Assembly: GCA_947246015.1 (NCBI GenBank)
Contig: CAMXQE010000003.1
Span: 82,643-146,642 of the forward strand
Direction of reading: 5' to 3'
Source of the DNA: an uncultured Lachnospiraceae bacterium
Lineage (GTDB): Bacteria; Bacillota; Clostridia; Lachnospirales; Lachnospiraceae
Length of the DNA: 64,000 nt
Part shown: one piece after another, positions 13,028 to 22,417 of the stretch
Layout: each line of letters begins with the position of its first letter
Position numbering within the stretch: position 1 is the stretch's first letter
Notes under the pieces: model-generated
Told to the model about the DNA's origin: nothing
Seen by the model: only the letters and a program-made list of their open reading frames with translations
Database searches by the model: none
Program-made: the position numbers and the translations under genes

Positions 13028-13195
13028 TATCATCACTCCTTTGAATAAAAATGTGGACATCCATGTCCTTACGTCTGATACATATAATATATCATCGTAA
13101 AATTCCTTATAGTTATTATTAGTATAACACCCGCATTCAAAAGTTGCAAGATAACCTGACGAAAAAATCAGGAAAACGTAACAGTTTTCTTCCAA

Positions 13196-14476
13196 TCAGG
13201 CATTCTTTCCATTCAAAAGCGCTCTACAGACAAACACGCCATTTTCCACAGAAAAATCCACATCTCCCGCATACTTCTTTACTGTATTTAAAATACTCTC
13301 CGCACCAATACCTTCATGGTCTCTGGCTCTCGGAAGACCATTCTGAAACAGAATATCAGCCCCGCAGGTATTACGGCATACAATCAGAAGCATCGTATGT
13401 TTTTGGAGCACCTTAATTTCCATGCGCCGGATTCCCTCTGATTCCATACACCCTTTTACCGCATTTTCCAACATATTAGCAAGAACAGAAACCAAATCCA
13501 CATCAGAAATGCCCGATGTCTCCCTCATCTGTATATCCGCTTTAAATTCTATGCCATTTTGTCCCGCCCTTGCCATATAGACGGAAATCAGGCTGTCCAC
13601 CGCATGATTGGAAGAAAACTTCTTGCAGACATTTTCTTCTTCCAGCCGTTCATATTCCCCGAGATAGCTGAGAATACCCTCATAATCTTTCTGGGAAGCC
13701 AGGTCCATTACCACCATATTATGATGCCGGAAGTCATGACGCATCTGTCGTGCATTCTGCTCAATTTTTTCATAGGAATCAATTTGCGACATAAGAAGTT
13801 TTTCATGAAACTGCATCTGTTTAATCTGCTGTTTCTGGTCTGCCTGAACCATAAAATAAAACAGCAGGACATACACAATCACCATAAAAACATAGGCAAA
13901 GCACATCAGAAATATGTGTGACAATTCTTGTTCTTTCCGGCTTTGATTATAAAACAGCAAAAATGTCATCATGACAAAAGTCAGGCAGGAAATGACGGTG
14001 ATTATCTCATAGCCGCTTTTCATTTCGCGGTAAATACAGACCAGCTTTTTCTTTAAAAAAACCTGATACAAAAGCAGAAAAAACAAATTAAGGAAAATAC
14101 GCAGCCCCCAAATTGCCTGATTGCCCGCGCCTGCATAACTTCCGGTAACAATAGAAATAAAACCATATATAAAGGTCCAAAGACAATAATAGGCAGAAAT
14201 CAAAAACATGGATTTCGGAAGAGAAGAAGCCGAAAGACCAAAACAAAACATTCCCCCAAAAACAAAAGCAGCAAATATATAACTTAACAGATAGGTTATA
14301 GTATCTAAAGTCCTGCCAGAATATATAAATATCATCAGTATTTGAAAAAATATTCCTGTCAAAACTGAAATCACTGCCCGTTTCCCCGGTCTGTTTTTTG
14401 GCTCCAGCACAAGATTGTAAAACCATACTACGTGAAAAATATTATTGATAATATTGGTAACCAGCGTAGCTGTCAT
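13196..14476 (-). CDS. AgrC-like sensor histidine kinase (GHKL family)
   Basis: The 426-aa protein has about six membrane segments over its first 200 residues, a coiled-coil linker, the phosphoacceptor box RHDFRHHN, the N box NMLENAVKG and the G box GIGAESI. This is the layout of AgrC/ComD-type kinases that usually sense peptides and pair with LytTR response regulators. GGAAGGAG precedes the ATG. No response regulator, AgrB or AgrD-like gene is adjacent, so it is an orphan here. It has its own promoter 170 bp upstream. Confidence 0.88.
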   Translation of the reverse strand: MTATLVTNIINNIFHVVWFYNLVLEPKNRPGKRAVISVLTGIFFQILMIFIYSGRTLDTITYLLSYIFAAFVFGGMFCFGLSASSLPKSMFLISAYYCLWTFIYGFISIVTGSYAGAGNQAIWGLRIFLNLFFLLLYQVFLKKKLVCIYREMKSGYEIITVISCLTFVMMTFLLFYNQSRKEQELSHIFLMCFAYVFMVIVYVLLFYFMVQADQKQQIKQMQFHEKLLMSQIDSYEKIEQNARQMRHDFRHHNMVVMDLASQKDYEGILSYLGEYERLEEENVCKKFSSNHAVDSLISVYMARAGQNGIEFKADIQMRETSGISDVDLVSVLANMLENAVKGCMESEGIRRMEIKVLQKHTMLLIVCRNTCGADILFQNGLPRARDHEGIGAESILNTVKKYAGDVDFSVENGVFVCRALLNGKNA

Positions 14477-14645
14477 ATTCTGACTCCTTCCAGATTTACA
14501 TAAAACAGAAGGTCTAAATTGTCCCTCTAAAATAGTAATTATGACGTTGCTCTCTTAATTCCGGATAAGAATTTCCTGCCTTCACAGCATGAAGTTCCCT
14601 TTCCAACATCTATGCTAAAACTTATGAATTGAATATTAGTAAATT

Positions 14646-14674
14646 ATTCTAACAATCATTTCAACCTATGTCAA
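14646..14674 (-). promoter_or_regulatory. Strong sigma-A promoter of the sensor kinase gene
   Basis: On the minus strand TTGACA (14669-14674) is followed after exactly 17 bp by TAGAAT (14646-14651). It predicts a leader of about 160 nt before the kinase start. Apart from this and the next terminator I see no gene in the 350-bp gap at 14477-14826. Confidence 0.7.
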
Positions 14675-14751
14675 CATCGCGAATTTTTTGATATTTTCAG
14701 CTATATTAAATAATCTTATATCATAATCTATTCATGTCAATGTTTCGGACA

Positions 14752-14796
14752 TAAAAGGAGCTGTTGCTCAAACAGCTTTAACCACTTTGCAACAGC
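14752..14796 (-). terminator. Terminator of the Cys-rich N-terminus protein gene
   Basis: An 8-bp stem (GCTGTTGC / GCAACAGC, 14760-14796) is followed on the minus strand by TCCTTTTAT, 30 bp after the stop codon. Confidence 0.65.
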
Positions 14797-14826
14797 CCCA
14801 CGATTTCATCTTTTTATTTTAGTCAA

Positions 14827-15819
14827 TCAGCTTTCTGTATTTTCCGTACTGCCAGTGTTTCCGGTGACTGCCGCAGCTCCGGCGCCGATGCCGGGAAGAA
14901 CGGTCGTGTCATCGCCCGCTCCGGCTCCCGCACCGCACCATGAATTGCACGGAACGGCACAGTTTTCCTTATACTGCTCCTCGCAAAGCGGGGGACCAAG
15001 CTCCAGGGGCTTGATTGCCAAATCCAGCAAATCACCTGCAACAAAGCGCAAACAACTACTGTTATCCGGCGTAATCAGACTTCCTTTCGGCGTGTTGATT
15101 TTACCTGCGCTCTCCACATGGTATCCTGCAAAATACAAACTCTGCAGAACAAGTGTCAAGCCGACCGTAACCGTATCATCATCCGTATCGAATCCCAGAA
15201 CCTTTGCCATCGCATAAAGATTCAGACCCTGTCTGATATAATTATTGCTTTCCAAAAAACCAACATAATTGATATTCGGAGTCGGATCCGCGTCAGCAGT
15301 TGCTCCTAAATCATAGCTGATTCCATATGGGGCAAAAATCTCCAGTTCCACGGAAGTTGGATTCGTATCTTCATCATAGGTTGCCGCTGTCGTTTCCGGC
15401 GGCAGATAAACAGCCGTAGGATAAAGCGTAGCCAACAATCGGCAGTTTTCATCATAAAGATTGACAGCAAACTCGATTGACAGATTCGACAAGGTGACAA
15501 CATAACAATTTGGCCTGCCTGTAATCGCCTCAATCACAACGTCTCCATCACCATAGGTATAACCGATATTCAGCACATGCGCCGTTGCAGACACTGCTGT
15601 CGGATAAGTTGTTGAAATATCCGTTCCCAGCGTAAAAGACGCACAGAGATTAATTCCGATTTCATCATAAATCAACGGTGCCATAAGGCTCAGTACCTTG
15701 GGCGGCTCACAGATTGGGTTGGCACATACGTCTATGCAGTTATTTCCCTGCATATTCTGAACCACATTGCTGACGATCCTTGCCTTGCATCCACATTTCC
15801 CTGATTTACATTTCGCCAT
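14827..15819 (-). CDS. Unknown protein with Cys/Lys-rich N-terminus, possible spore or surface protein
   Basis: The 330-aa protein starts with a short Cys/Lys-rich segment (KCKSGKCGCK) and has scattered cysteines (CIDVC, NPICEPP). The body is beta-rich, Thr/Asp-rich and without membrane segments. The C-terminal 40 residues are a low-complexity Gly/Ala/Thr tail after CNSWCGAGAG. No signal peptide is visible. The composition recalls spore coat or exosporium proteins of Clostridia, which is an inference only. It is divergently transcribed from the next unknown gene, 111 bp away. Confidence 0.65.
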   Translation of the reverse strand: MAKCKSGKCGCKARIVSNVVQNMQGNNCIDVCANPICEPPKVLSLMAPLIYDEIGINLCASFTLGTDISTTYPTAVSATAHVLNIGYTYGDGDVVIEAITGRPNCYVVTLSNLSIEFAVNLYDENCRLLATLYPTAVYLPPETTAATYDEDTNPTSVELEIFAPYGISYDLGATADADPTPNINYVGFLESNNYIRQGLNLYAMAKVLGFDTDDDTVTVGLTLVLQSLYFAGYHVESAGKINTPKGSLITPDNSSCLRFVAGDLLDLAIKPLELGPPLCEEQYKENCAVPCNSWCGAGAGAGDDTTVLPGIGAGAAAVTGNTGSTENTES

Positions 15820-15930
15820 AAGCCATTTACTCTTCTTTCCAGTTATTTTACTTTATAATATGTCATTTTTTCTTATCATGTGCCATATAATGGTAAGAAA
15901 AAGAAATATTATGCAAAATGGGGGAGCCCT

Positions 15931-16716
15931 ATGGGAAATGTATATGCAGTTGACGCGGAACAAAATCTAATCTTATACAGTACCGGAAATTATATCTGTT
16001 TAAGAACCTCGGTCAAAGAAAATCTGACCAGGCCAATCGTTCTTTGCAATGACTATGCTTCGAATCTTTCCGATTTGGTTTATAATAACACCATCTACTA
16101 CGTTTATCAAAACACAAACCGGGATATCATACTCCGAAGTGTTATCGAACAGAACGATTTATATAAAATAAGCAGCCGCAACACACCAGACTGCTTTTAT
16201 CCGCAAATCGCAGCAATACAAAAATCGCTGATTCTGTTCTATTTCGTCAAAAACCCGGTTAATAACAGTTACTGCCTGAAATCCCTCCTTCCGTTACAGC
16301 CGGAACAAAAGTTTTCACTGCCGGGAACTCTTTTCTCATCAAAAGAGACGCCTGCCTCCCCCGGCGAAGCGGTATTCAGCTCGCTGCCTGCACTTCACAT
16401 TCTATCTGTCGGCGAAGCGCTCCTTGTACATCTGTCCCACGATACGGAAGAATTTATTTTTTCCATCAATGAATCCCTCCAATGCGACAAGCTGGGCAAA
16501 AATCAGGAAATACCCTCTCTTACGCAGGCTGAACTGGACAAAAACAAAGAACTTCTTGCAGAAACACAAAAGCAAATCTCTGAACTACGGTCAGAGCTTT
16601 TGGGCCGTGACCAGTTAATCCAAAGTATCCGCAGACAATATGAAGAACTTATGGACACCGCCATGAAATACCGCGACGAAGCCGTCAAATGGCACAATAA
16701 ATTTTATGGAAAATAA
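15931..16716 (+). CDS. Unknown protein with C-terminal coiled coil
   Basis: The 261-aa protein starts at the ATG preceded by GGGGGAG. The N-terminal 190 residues are beta-rich with repeated Tyr/Asn/Ser strands (NTIYYVYQNTNRD, KSLILFYFVKNPVN), resembling a partial beta-propeller. The last 70 residues form a charged coiled coil (ELDKNKELLAETQKQISELRSELL). No signal peptide or membrane segment is seen. It diverges from the Cys-rich protein gene and may share its regulation. Confidence 0.6.
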   Translation: MGNVYAVDAEQNLILYSTGNYICLRTSVKENLTRPIVLCNDYASNLSDLVYNNTIYYVYQNTNRDIILRSVIEQNDLYKISSRNTPDCFYPQIAAIQKSLILFYFVKNPVNNSYCLKSLLPLQPEQKFSLPGTLFSSKETPASPGEAVFSSLPALHILSVGEALLVHLSHDTEEFIFSINESLQCDKLGKNQEIPSLTQAELDKNKELLAETQKQISELRSELLGRDQLIQSIRRQYEELMDTAMKYRDEAVKWHNKFYGK

Positions 16717-16808
16717 TGAAATAAAAACGGGCTGGTATTTTCTGCTAAAGGCTTCTCATCTTCAACCATCAGACAATCATATGTCAACTACATCATATCC
16801 TTTCCTAT

Positions 16809-16939
16809 TTTCACACTAACCCACATGCCGCCTTCCGGCGGCACAAATCATCAATGGGAAGAATGCCGTGTTTTAGGCGTTCTTCAGCATTTCTTAGCGA
16901 AACAACCCTTGCTGTGAGCTTTAGAAATACTTCTCACGC
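16809..16939. repeat. Dispersed palindromic repeat, copy 1
   Basis: About 131 nt matching the copy at 39266-39407. Shared blocks include the hairpin TGCCGCC / GGCGGCA, the arm GAAGAATGCCG, GCGAAACA, CCTTGCTGTGAGC and the end CTTCTCACGC. Compared with copy 2 it has lost about 12 nt, so its outer stem is broken. It lies between two convergent genes, and its GCGTGAG end supplies the TGA stop of the 113-aa membrane protein. Confidence 0.75.
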
Positions 16940-17275
16940 AAGTCTTGAAGACCCCGGTTCAATAGCCGTCATAACCTTACGCACCTCCGGTTTATCCAAC
17001 CTGCTTGCTATATCCCTTGTTTCCTCTGGTATCATCGCCTGAATATTTACGGAATACACCTCTGCACCGACAATCTGCAGCAGTCCGTCATCATCTTTTA
17101 CCAGCCTTGCATATAAAATAACGGCAAAACCAGCCACACACATGATTACAGCTATCGTAAGACTTATAAATACACTTTCTATCCTCTCAAAATCCATCAT
17201 CTTTAGCGAAATGGATAAATTGACAGGAAATGGCATCTTTTCCACTGTCAGCCCGCTTTTTTTACAGCGTGACAT
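16934..17275 (-). CDS. Small single-span membrane protein, 3' end formed by the repeat
   Basis: The 113-aa protein has one membrane segment (about residues 34-56) and a soluble C-terminal part. AAAGGA lies 8 bp before the ATG. Its last codons run into the dispersed repeat, which provides the TGA stop, so the original protein may have been longer. No family is recognised. Confidence 0.5.
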   Translation of the reverse strand: MSRCKKSGLTVEKMPFPVNLSISLKMMDFERIESVFISLTIAVIMCVAGFAVILYARLVKDDDGLLQIVGAEVYSVNIQAMIPEETRDIASRLDKPEVRKVMTAIEPGSSRLA

Positions 17276-17423
17276 ACCCGTCCTTTCCTGAAAATGCCGT
17301 ATTTCCTATGTTTGGCCGGTCTGCCCCTTTTGCCCGTAGGCCACTTTACAAGTTTTTCATAAAAAAGTGTCGTACAGAACTTTCTGATGTATAATGAGTT
17401 TGCGACAACCATTACAAAGGAAA

Positions 17424-17502
17424 GTGACCCTGTACGACAAATTTATTATACAACAAAGACAACCTGATTGGTAGACTTCATCAATACTTGTATAGTTACT
17501 AA
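17424..17502 (+). pseudogene. Remnant of a transposase N-terminus
   Basis: A GTG start with AAAGG upstream encodes VTLYDKFIIQQRQPDW and then a stop. Shifting the frame by one restores a plausible continuation (IGRLHQYLYSY). I read it as the decayed first 25 codons of an insertion-sequence transposase; the family is not certain. Confidence 0.4.
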
Positions 17503-17506
17503 AAGC

Positions 17507-17668
17507 TTAAAATATCCATATTCCTGTAATAGTTTTCTTACAACCACTTAGCTTATTTTCATAAATATTAATCATTTCATCATGCCCAAAAGCATCTTCC
17601 AGATTTTTAGTGTCCAAAACATCTTTATAATTCTGCTTAAGCCTATGATAACGGTCAACAAAGTTCCC
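17507..17668 (-). pseudogene. C-terminal gene fragment of unknown origin
   Basis: About 53 codons are open on the minus strand up to a TAA at 17507-17509, with coding-like content (VDRYHRLKQNYKDVL, EDAFGHDEMINIYENKL) but no start or ribosome binding site. It is debris in the 630-bp gap at 17276-17907. Confidence 0.4.
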
Positions 17669-17865
17669 ATTTAGTATTTACCTAAATAAATCCGATTCTT
17701 ATTTGCTGCTCACATTAAGTATACCCTTAAAAACAGCATCTCTCAATATTCTTCCAAAATCAAGACACGGGAAACGCATGACAGCATTCCATCTATACTT
17801 TATCGACTTCCTTTATTTCAAAAATTTATCCAAAAATAACTTTTTCCAAATACTTTTCAATGAAT

Positions 17866-18372
17866 TACCCCGCCGCAAGCAGCGGGGTATCGCTACACTG
17901 TCCTCCACTATATGTAATCTCCTATCACATAGTGTCCCTCTACTTGTTTTCCTCTATACATCTTCCGATACTCGTCCCCCTGATTCCTTACATAATTTGA
18001 TATTACTTCTTCGTTTCCATGCTCACTGACCGTAGCTACATAATATCCATCCGACCAGAATTCTCCTCCCCACAGTTTTTTCTTTACCTGTGGGCACTTT
18101 GCAAAGACTTCCCTGGCTGTTATACCTTTCACTATGGTCACTATCTTTGTTGGACTGTATGTTGGCACTGATTGTATCAGAAAATGCACATGGTCTTTAT
18201 CCGTTCCTATCTCTATAAAATGGATTGGATATCTTTTTGCTATTTCCAAACATGTGTCCTTAATTGTCTTTTCTACTTCTTCGTCTATTACTACTCTTCT
18301 GTATTTTGCTGGTAAAACGAAATGATACATAAGCTTTGATACATTGTGTGATTTGTGTATATTCTCACTCAT
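17866..18372 (-). mobile_element. Solo IS200-type insertion sequence
   Basis: The element contains a TnpA gene and, just past its 3' end, the subterminal hairpin TACCCCGC / GCGGGGTA (17866-17889) typical of IS200/IS605 ends. No TnpB gene is present. The exact outer ends cannot be fixed from one copy; the other end should lie somewhere in 18373-18510. Confidence 0.75.
17908..18372 (-). CDS. tnpA: IS200/IS605 family transposase TnpA
   Basis: The 154-aa Y1 HUH transposase is full length for the family. The HUH motif is in DHVHFLIQ and the catalytic tyrosine lies in the GYYVATVSEHG region, followed by the C-terminal helix VISNYVRNQGDEYRK. It cuts and joins single-stranded DNA at the element's hairpin ends. 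GGGAGAAG precedes the ATG. It seems intact and could be active. Confidence 0.92.
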   Translation of the reverse strand: MSENIHKSHNVSKLMYHFVLPAKYRRVVIDEEVEKTIKDTCLEIAKRYPIHFIEIGTDKDHVHFLIQSVPTYSPTKIVTIVKGITAREVFAKCPQVKKKLWGGEFWSDGYYVATVSEHGNEEVISNYVRNQGDEYRKMYRGKQVEGHYVIGDYI

Positions 18373-18515
18373 CTACACTTCTCCCTTCAGCACTATTGTT
18401 CATAATATCATAAAATCCGACAATCATCTGATACCTCAGCAATGTAAAGACCAGATTCAGTATAGCTTACTGCTTATTCCGCACGTCTTATATCAGCAAT
18501 ACCTCGTTCTTTAAT

Positions 18516-19580
18516 TTACAATATATTGACCAATAGACCTGTCACCAGCGAAAATACCATCACAAAAGACAAATAAAGTAAAAACCGTTTCAATCCAAGC
18601 ACAATTTTTAATGCTCCAAGATTGGTAATTTTTGTAGATGGTCCCGTAATCATAAATGCCGCTGCACTTCCCATACTCATTCCGTCTGCAAGCCACTGAA
18701 TGAGCAGCGGAATCGTCCCACCTCCGCAGGCATAAAGGGGAACGCCAATCGTTGCCGCCATCAATACGCCGAATCCTTCATTTTCCCCAAACAGGCCGCT
18801 CACCACTTCTGCCGGAACATATCTCTGAAAGACCGCCGACAAAACTATTCCAAGTAAAAACCATAACCCCGTTGCCCTTATATTCCTGCCAATATTCTTG
18901 ACCAGCCGTAAGAGCAGGTCAGGATCGGTATCATGGCTTTTCGGTTCATCAAAACCGGTAAAGTTAAAAAAAGGCCTGTCCTGGTAAAACCACCGCACCA
19001 GCAGCCCTGCCATAATACCACATACAAAACTGGAAACAATGCGGATTGTCAATGCTGCACTGCCTAATGCCGTACTATAAACAATAAGCTGAGGATTAAG
19101 CAGAATTGAACTCATCATAAATGCCGCCAGCCAGTCATCCTTCATACCGCTTTTTGAAAAAGAAGCTGCTACAGGAATGGTGCCGTACATACAAAGCGGA
19201 GAAGCAATCCCAAGGATACTCGCAATTGGAATCCCCAGGATACCGGGCTTTTTATTCCCAATAGAACGAAACACCCCATGGATATGGTCTTTGGCAAAAA
19301 CTGAAACCACTGACCCAAGGACAATTCCCAATGCCCAATATGGCAGAATCTGCCGAAGCTGAATTTCAAAATAATACCAAAGGTAAACTGTTTCCCTCTG
19401 TAATATCTCTGGCATAGACACCAGCTCCTTCCAAATAGTTTTATGTTTCAAAAAGTAAATCACAGCGCCCCATAACCCATATGCCGCAAAACACTGTTCT
19501 TCAAGCAGAATCCAGCGGTTTTGAAACTGCCGGATACTCTCCTTTCCGTTGTTTATAGCAATCATAAAGATAATAAGCAA
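18516..19580 (-). CDS. Permease of the YraQ/ArsP (DUF318) family
   Basis: The 354-aa protein has about eight to ten membrane segments and the family pattern: two similar halves, each with a PLxxxG-type loop (ASPLCMYGTIPVAASF near residues 130-150; PLYACGGGTIPLLIQW near 280). Members include methylarsenite efflux proteins and uncharacterised permeases. No arsenic genes lie nearby, so the substrate is unknown. The start is weak (TTG or ATG without a clear ribosome binding site). It begins 30 bp after the DUF362 gene, so the two probably form one transcript. Confidence 0.82.
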   Translation of the reverse strand: MLIIFMIAINNGKESIRQFQNRWILLEEQCFAAYGLWGAVIYFLKHKTIWKELVSMPEILQRETVYLWYYFEIQLRQILPYWALGIVLGSVVSVFAKDHIHGVFRSIGNKKPGILGIPIASILGIASPLCMYGTIPVAASFSKSGMKDDWLAAFMMSSILLNPQLIVYSTALGSAALTIRIVSSFVCGIMAGLLVRWFYQDRPFFNFTGFDEPKSHDTDPDLLLRLVKNIGRNIRATGLWFLLGIVLSAVFQRYVPAEVVSGLFGENEGFGVLMAATIGVPLYACGGGTIPLLIQWLADGMSMGSAAAFMITGPSTKITNLGALKIVLGLKRFLLYLSFVMVFSLVTGLLVNIL

Positions 19581-19610
19581 TTTCTGTCACACTTTTTCCA
19601 ATGGTATCTC

Positions 19611-20711
19611 TCATTCATTAATAGATTTTAATTCATAGATGCGGCTGCCAAGACCAATTTCTTCCGCATGTTCCAACGTATGCAGCCCATTGCGTGATTC
19701 AATACGATTTACAAGCGAAGCCCCATCACCATCCCTCTGCTCATAAATCAAATCTACACAAGCCTGATCCAGCGCCACAGGATCAGTGGATGCAAGAATA
19801 CCAATATCGTGCATATCCGGCTCGGCAGGGTTCCCGTCACAATCACAGTCTACTGACAGCCGGTTCATCACATTGATATAAACAATCTGTTCGCCGTTCC
19901 CAAGATAGTCCGAAACAGATTTACCTGCCTCTGCCATTGATTCCAAAAAGGCATCCTGATTGCCTCCCCAGGGATTTGTAAGACTGGTACCGCCGGAATG
20001 AATCCAGTATTTTCCTTCGCTTGAACCCAGACCAATGGAAATATTTTTAATCGCGCCACCAAATCCTGCCATAGCATGACCTTTAAAATGGGACAAAACA
20101 AGATAGGAATCATAATCTGCAAATGCTGCGCCTACATAATTCTCTGTCAGTTGTGTGCCGCCCGTAACGGGAAGTATCATGGAGCCATCTTCGTCTAAGA
20201 TCTGGAAATCCGCAATGGCGGTAAAACCATGATCCTCCGCCACCTGATAGTGCATGGCTGTTTCTGCACGGGAACCCCCATAAGCAGTATTGCACTCTAC
20301 AATGGTTCCATTCACTGACTGAACCAGTTCTCCGATAAGCTCCGGTCTGAGATAGTTGCTGGCCGGCGGTTCTCCTGTGGATAATTTTACCGCCACATTT
20401 TCACCTGGTTCCCAATTCAGATCCTCATAAACAGCCATAAGACCCTCCGGTGAAATATCCGTTGTCATATAAACAACAGGAATCTCTGAAGGAGTATCAT
20501 CCTTTGCAGGATTATTTATTCCTGTCATTTGATTATCTTCCTGTGCCTGCTCGTCGGCATTTGTTTCTTCATCCTCTTCAGATACTGATTGCACAATGTC
20601 CTGTGTAGTCTGACTTCCCCTGTCGGATGGATTCTCCGTCTGCCCGCAGCCGGAAAAAACCATGGATATCAGAGATACAGTCAATAATGCTGATAATAGT
20701 CGTTTTCTCAT
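19611..20711 (-). CDS. DUF362 lipoprotein
   Basis: The 366-aa protein has a lipoprotein signal (lipobox VFSGC) and an acidic linker. It then has a DUF362 domain with YGGSRAETAMHY, LSHFKGHAMAGFGGAIKN and ILASTDPVALDQACVDLI. DUF362 proteins are often linked to iron-sulfur proteins; the 2x[4Fe-4S] ferredoxin-type part seen in some members is missing. It should be anchored outside the membrane. The ATG at 20711 is best placed relative to AAAGGA. Confidence 0.85.
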   Translation of the reverse strand: MRKRLLSALLTVSLISMVFSGCGQTENPSDRGSQTTQDIVQSVSEEDEETNADEQAQEDNQMTGINNPAKDDTPSEIPVVYMTTDISPEGLMAVYEDLNWEPGENVAVKLSTGEPPASNYLRPELIGELVQSVNGTIVECNTAYGGSRAETAMHYQVAEDHGFTAIADFQILDEDGSMILPVTGGTQLTENYVGAAFADYDSYLVLSHFKGHAMAGFGGAIKNISIGLGSSEGKYWIHSGGTSLTNPWGGNQDAFLESMAEAGKSVSDYLGNGEQIVYINVMNRLSVDCDCDGNPAEPDMHDIGILASTDPVALDQACVDLIYEQRDGDGASLVNRIESRNGLHTLEHAEEIGLGSRIYELKSINE

Positions 20712-20844
20712 GATCATCATCCTTTCCCATTTACCTGATGTATGTTTTTCTTTTTACAGGCACCATTTTCTACTCTCTATAAAAAGCAAATGTACTATTA
20801 TTCTTCTGTGATTGGCAAAGCTGTTTCTTTGGTCTGGCTTTCTT

Positions 20845-21492
<648 letters not shown>

Positions 21493-21526
21493 GAGCATCC
21501 TCCTTGCATGTTCTATATGCACTCCA

Positions 21527-22405
21527 CTATTCCGAAATCTTCAGGTCGCTCAGCCACGCTTCCACATCCGCCTGCGCACTGCCCGCACTGGAACCCCTTA
21601 TCGCAAGCCCTTCCGCCAGTTCTGCATCCGGGACAAGCTTCGCAATGTCACTTTCACTTCGCCCTAATCTGCTTCCCTCATGGGTGCACAGCGGCCAGAT
21701 TGTTTTCCCTGAAAAATCGTATTCCTCAAGAAAAGTAAAAACGGGCTGTGGGAGCGCTCCCCACCAGTTCGGATAAATGAGGATAACCGTATCATAGGAA
21801 TCCATATTCTCCACGTGGGAAGCAAGTTCCGGACGGGCATCATTATCCTGCTCCTCCTTTGCCTGGTCAGTAGTCCCACGATATGCTGCAGGATATTTCT
21901 CCACAGTTTCTATAAAAAACAGATCCCCGCCTGTTACTTCCTGCGCCATCTGCGCAAGGAGCTGGGCATTACCGGAAACATCATCATCCTCCATGTTCAC
22001 ACTGGCAGAAGTGACAGCATCCACACCTGCATCAAAATCTATGTTTCCTACCCGTGAAAAGTATGCGATCAGGATACTACTTCCTTCTGGCTGCTCAGAA
22101 TTATTTTCTTCGGCTACTGTCTCCTCTCTGGAATCTACCGTTACGGCTTCTGTTTCATCCGATGTTATTTCTTCCTCTGAGACCGTCAGCGGAGATTCTA
22201 TTTCTTCCGGTATCGTTTCTTCCTCTGAATCTACCACCGAAGATTCCGTTTCCTCCGGTGTCTCTTCTCTCATTTCACCCTCAGCCTCTGTTTCTGTCGG
22301 ACGGACAGATACCTGATTATTGCCTGCACTTCCATTACTGTTACCGCAGGCTGTCATTACAGACAGCAAAACAAAGGAAATCATAACAGCCAAAACTTTT
22401 TTCAT
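21527..22405 (-). CDS. Flavodoxin-domain lipoprotein
   Basis: The 292-aa protein has a lipoprotein signal (VMTAC, Cys20), an acidic tract (about residues 35-105) made of Glu/Thr/Ser repeats such as EEETIPEEIESP, then a flavodoxin domain with the FMN phosphate loop in LIAYFSRVGN and the motif YPNWWGALPQPVFTFLEEYDF. It would be an extracytoplasmic membrane-anchored electron carrier or quinone/nitro-reducing flavoprotein. It is co-transcribed with MATE and cupin genes and sits 13 bp after the MATE stop. Confidence 0.88.
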   Translation of the reverse strand: MKKVLAVMISFVLLSVMTACGNSNGSAGNNQVSVRPTETEAEGEMREETPEETESSVVDSEEETIPEEIESPLTVSEEEITSDETEAVTVDSREETVAEENNSEQPEGSSILIAYFSRVGNIDFDAGVDAVTSASVNMEDDDVSGNAQLLAQMAQEVTGGDLFFIETVEKYPAAYRGTTDQAKEEQDNDARPELASHVENMDSYDTVILIYPNWWGALPQPVFTFLEEYDFSGKTIWPLCTHEGSRLGRSESDIAKLVPDAELAEGLAIRGSSAGSAQADVEAWLSDLKISE

Positions 22406-22417
22406 AATAATCCTCCT

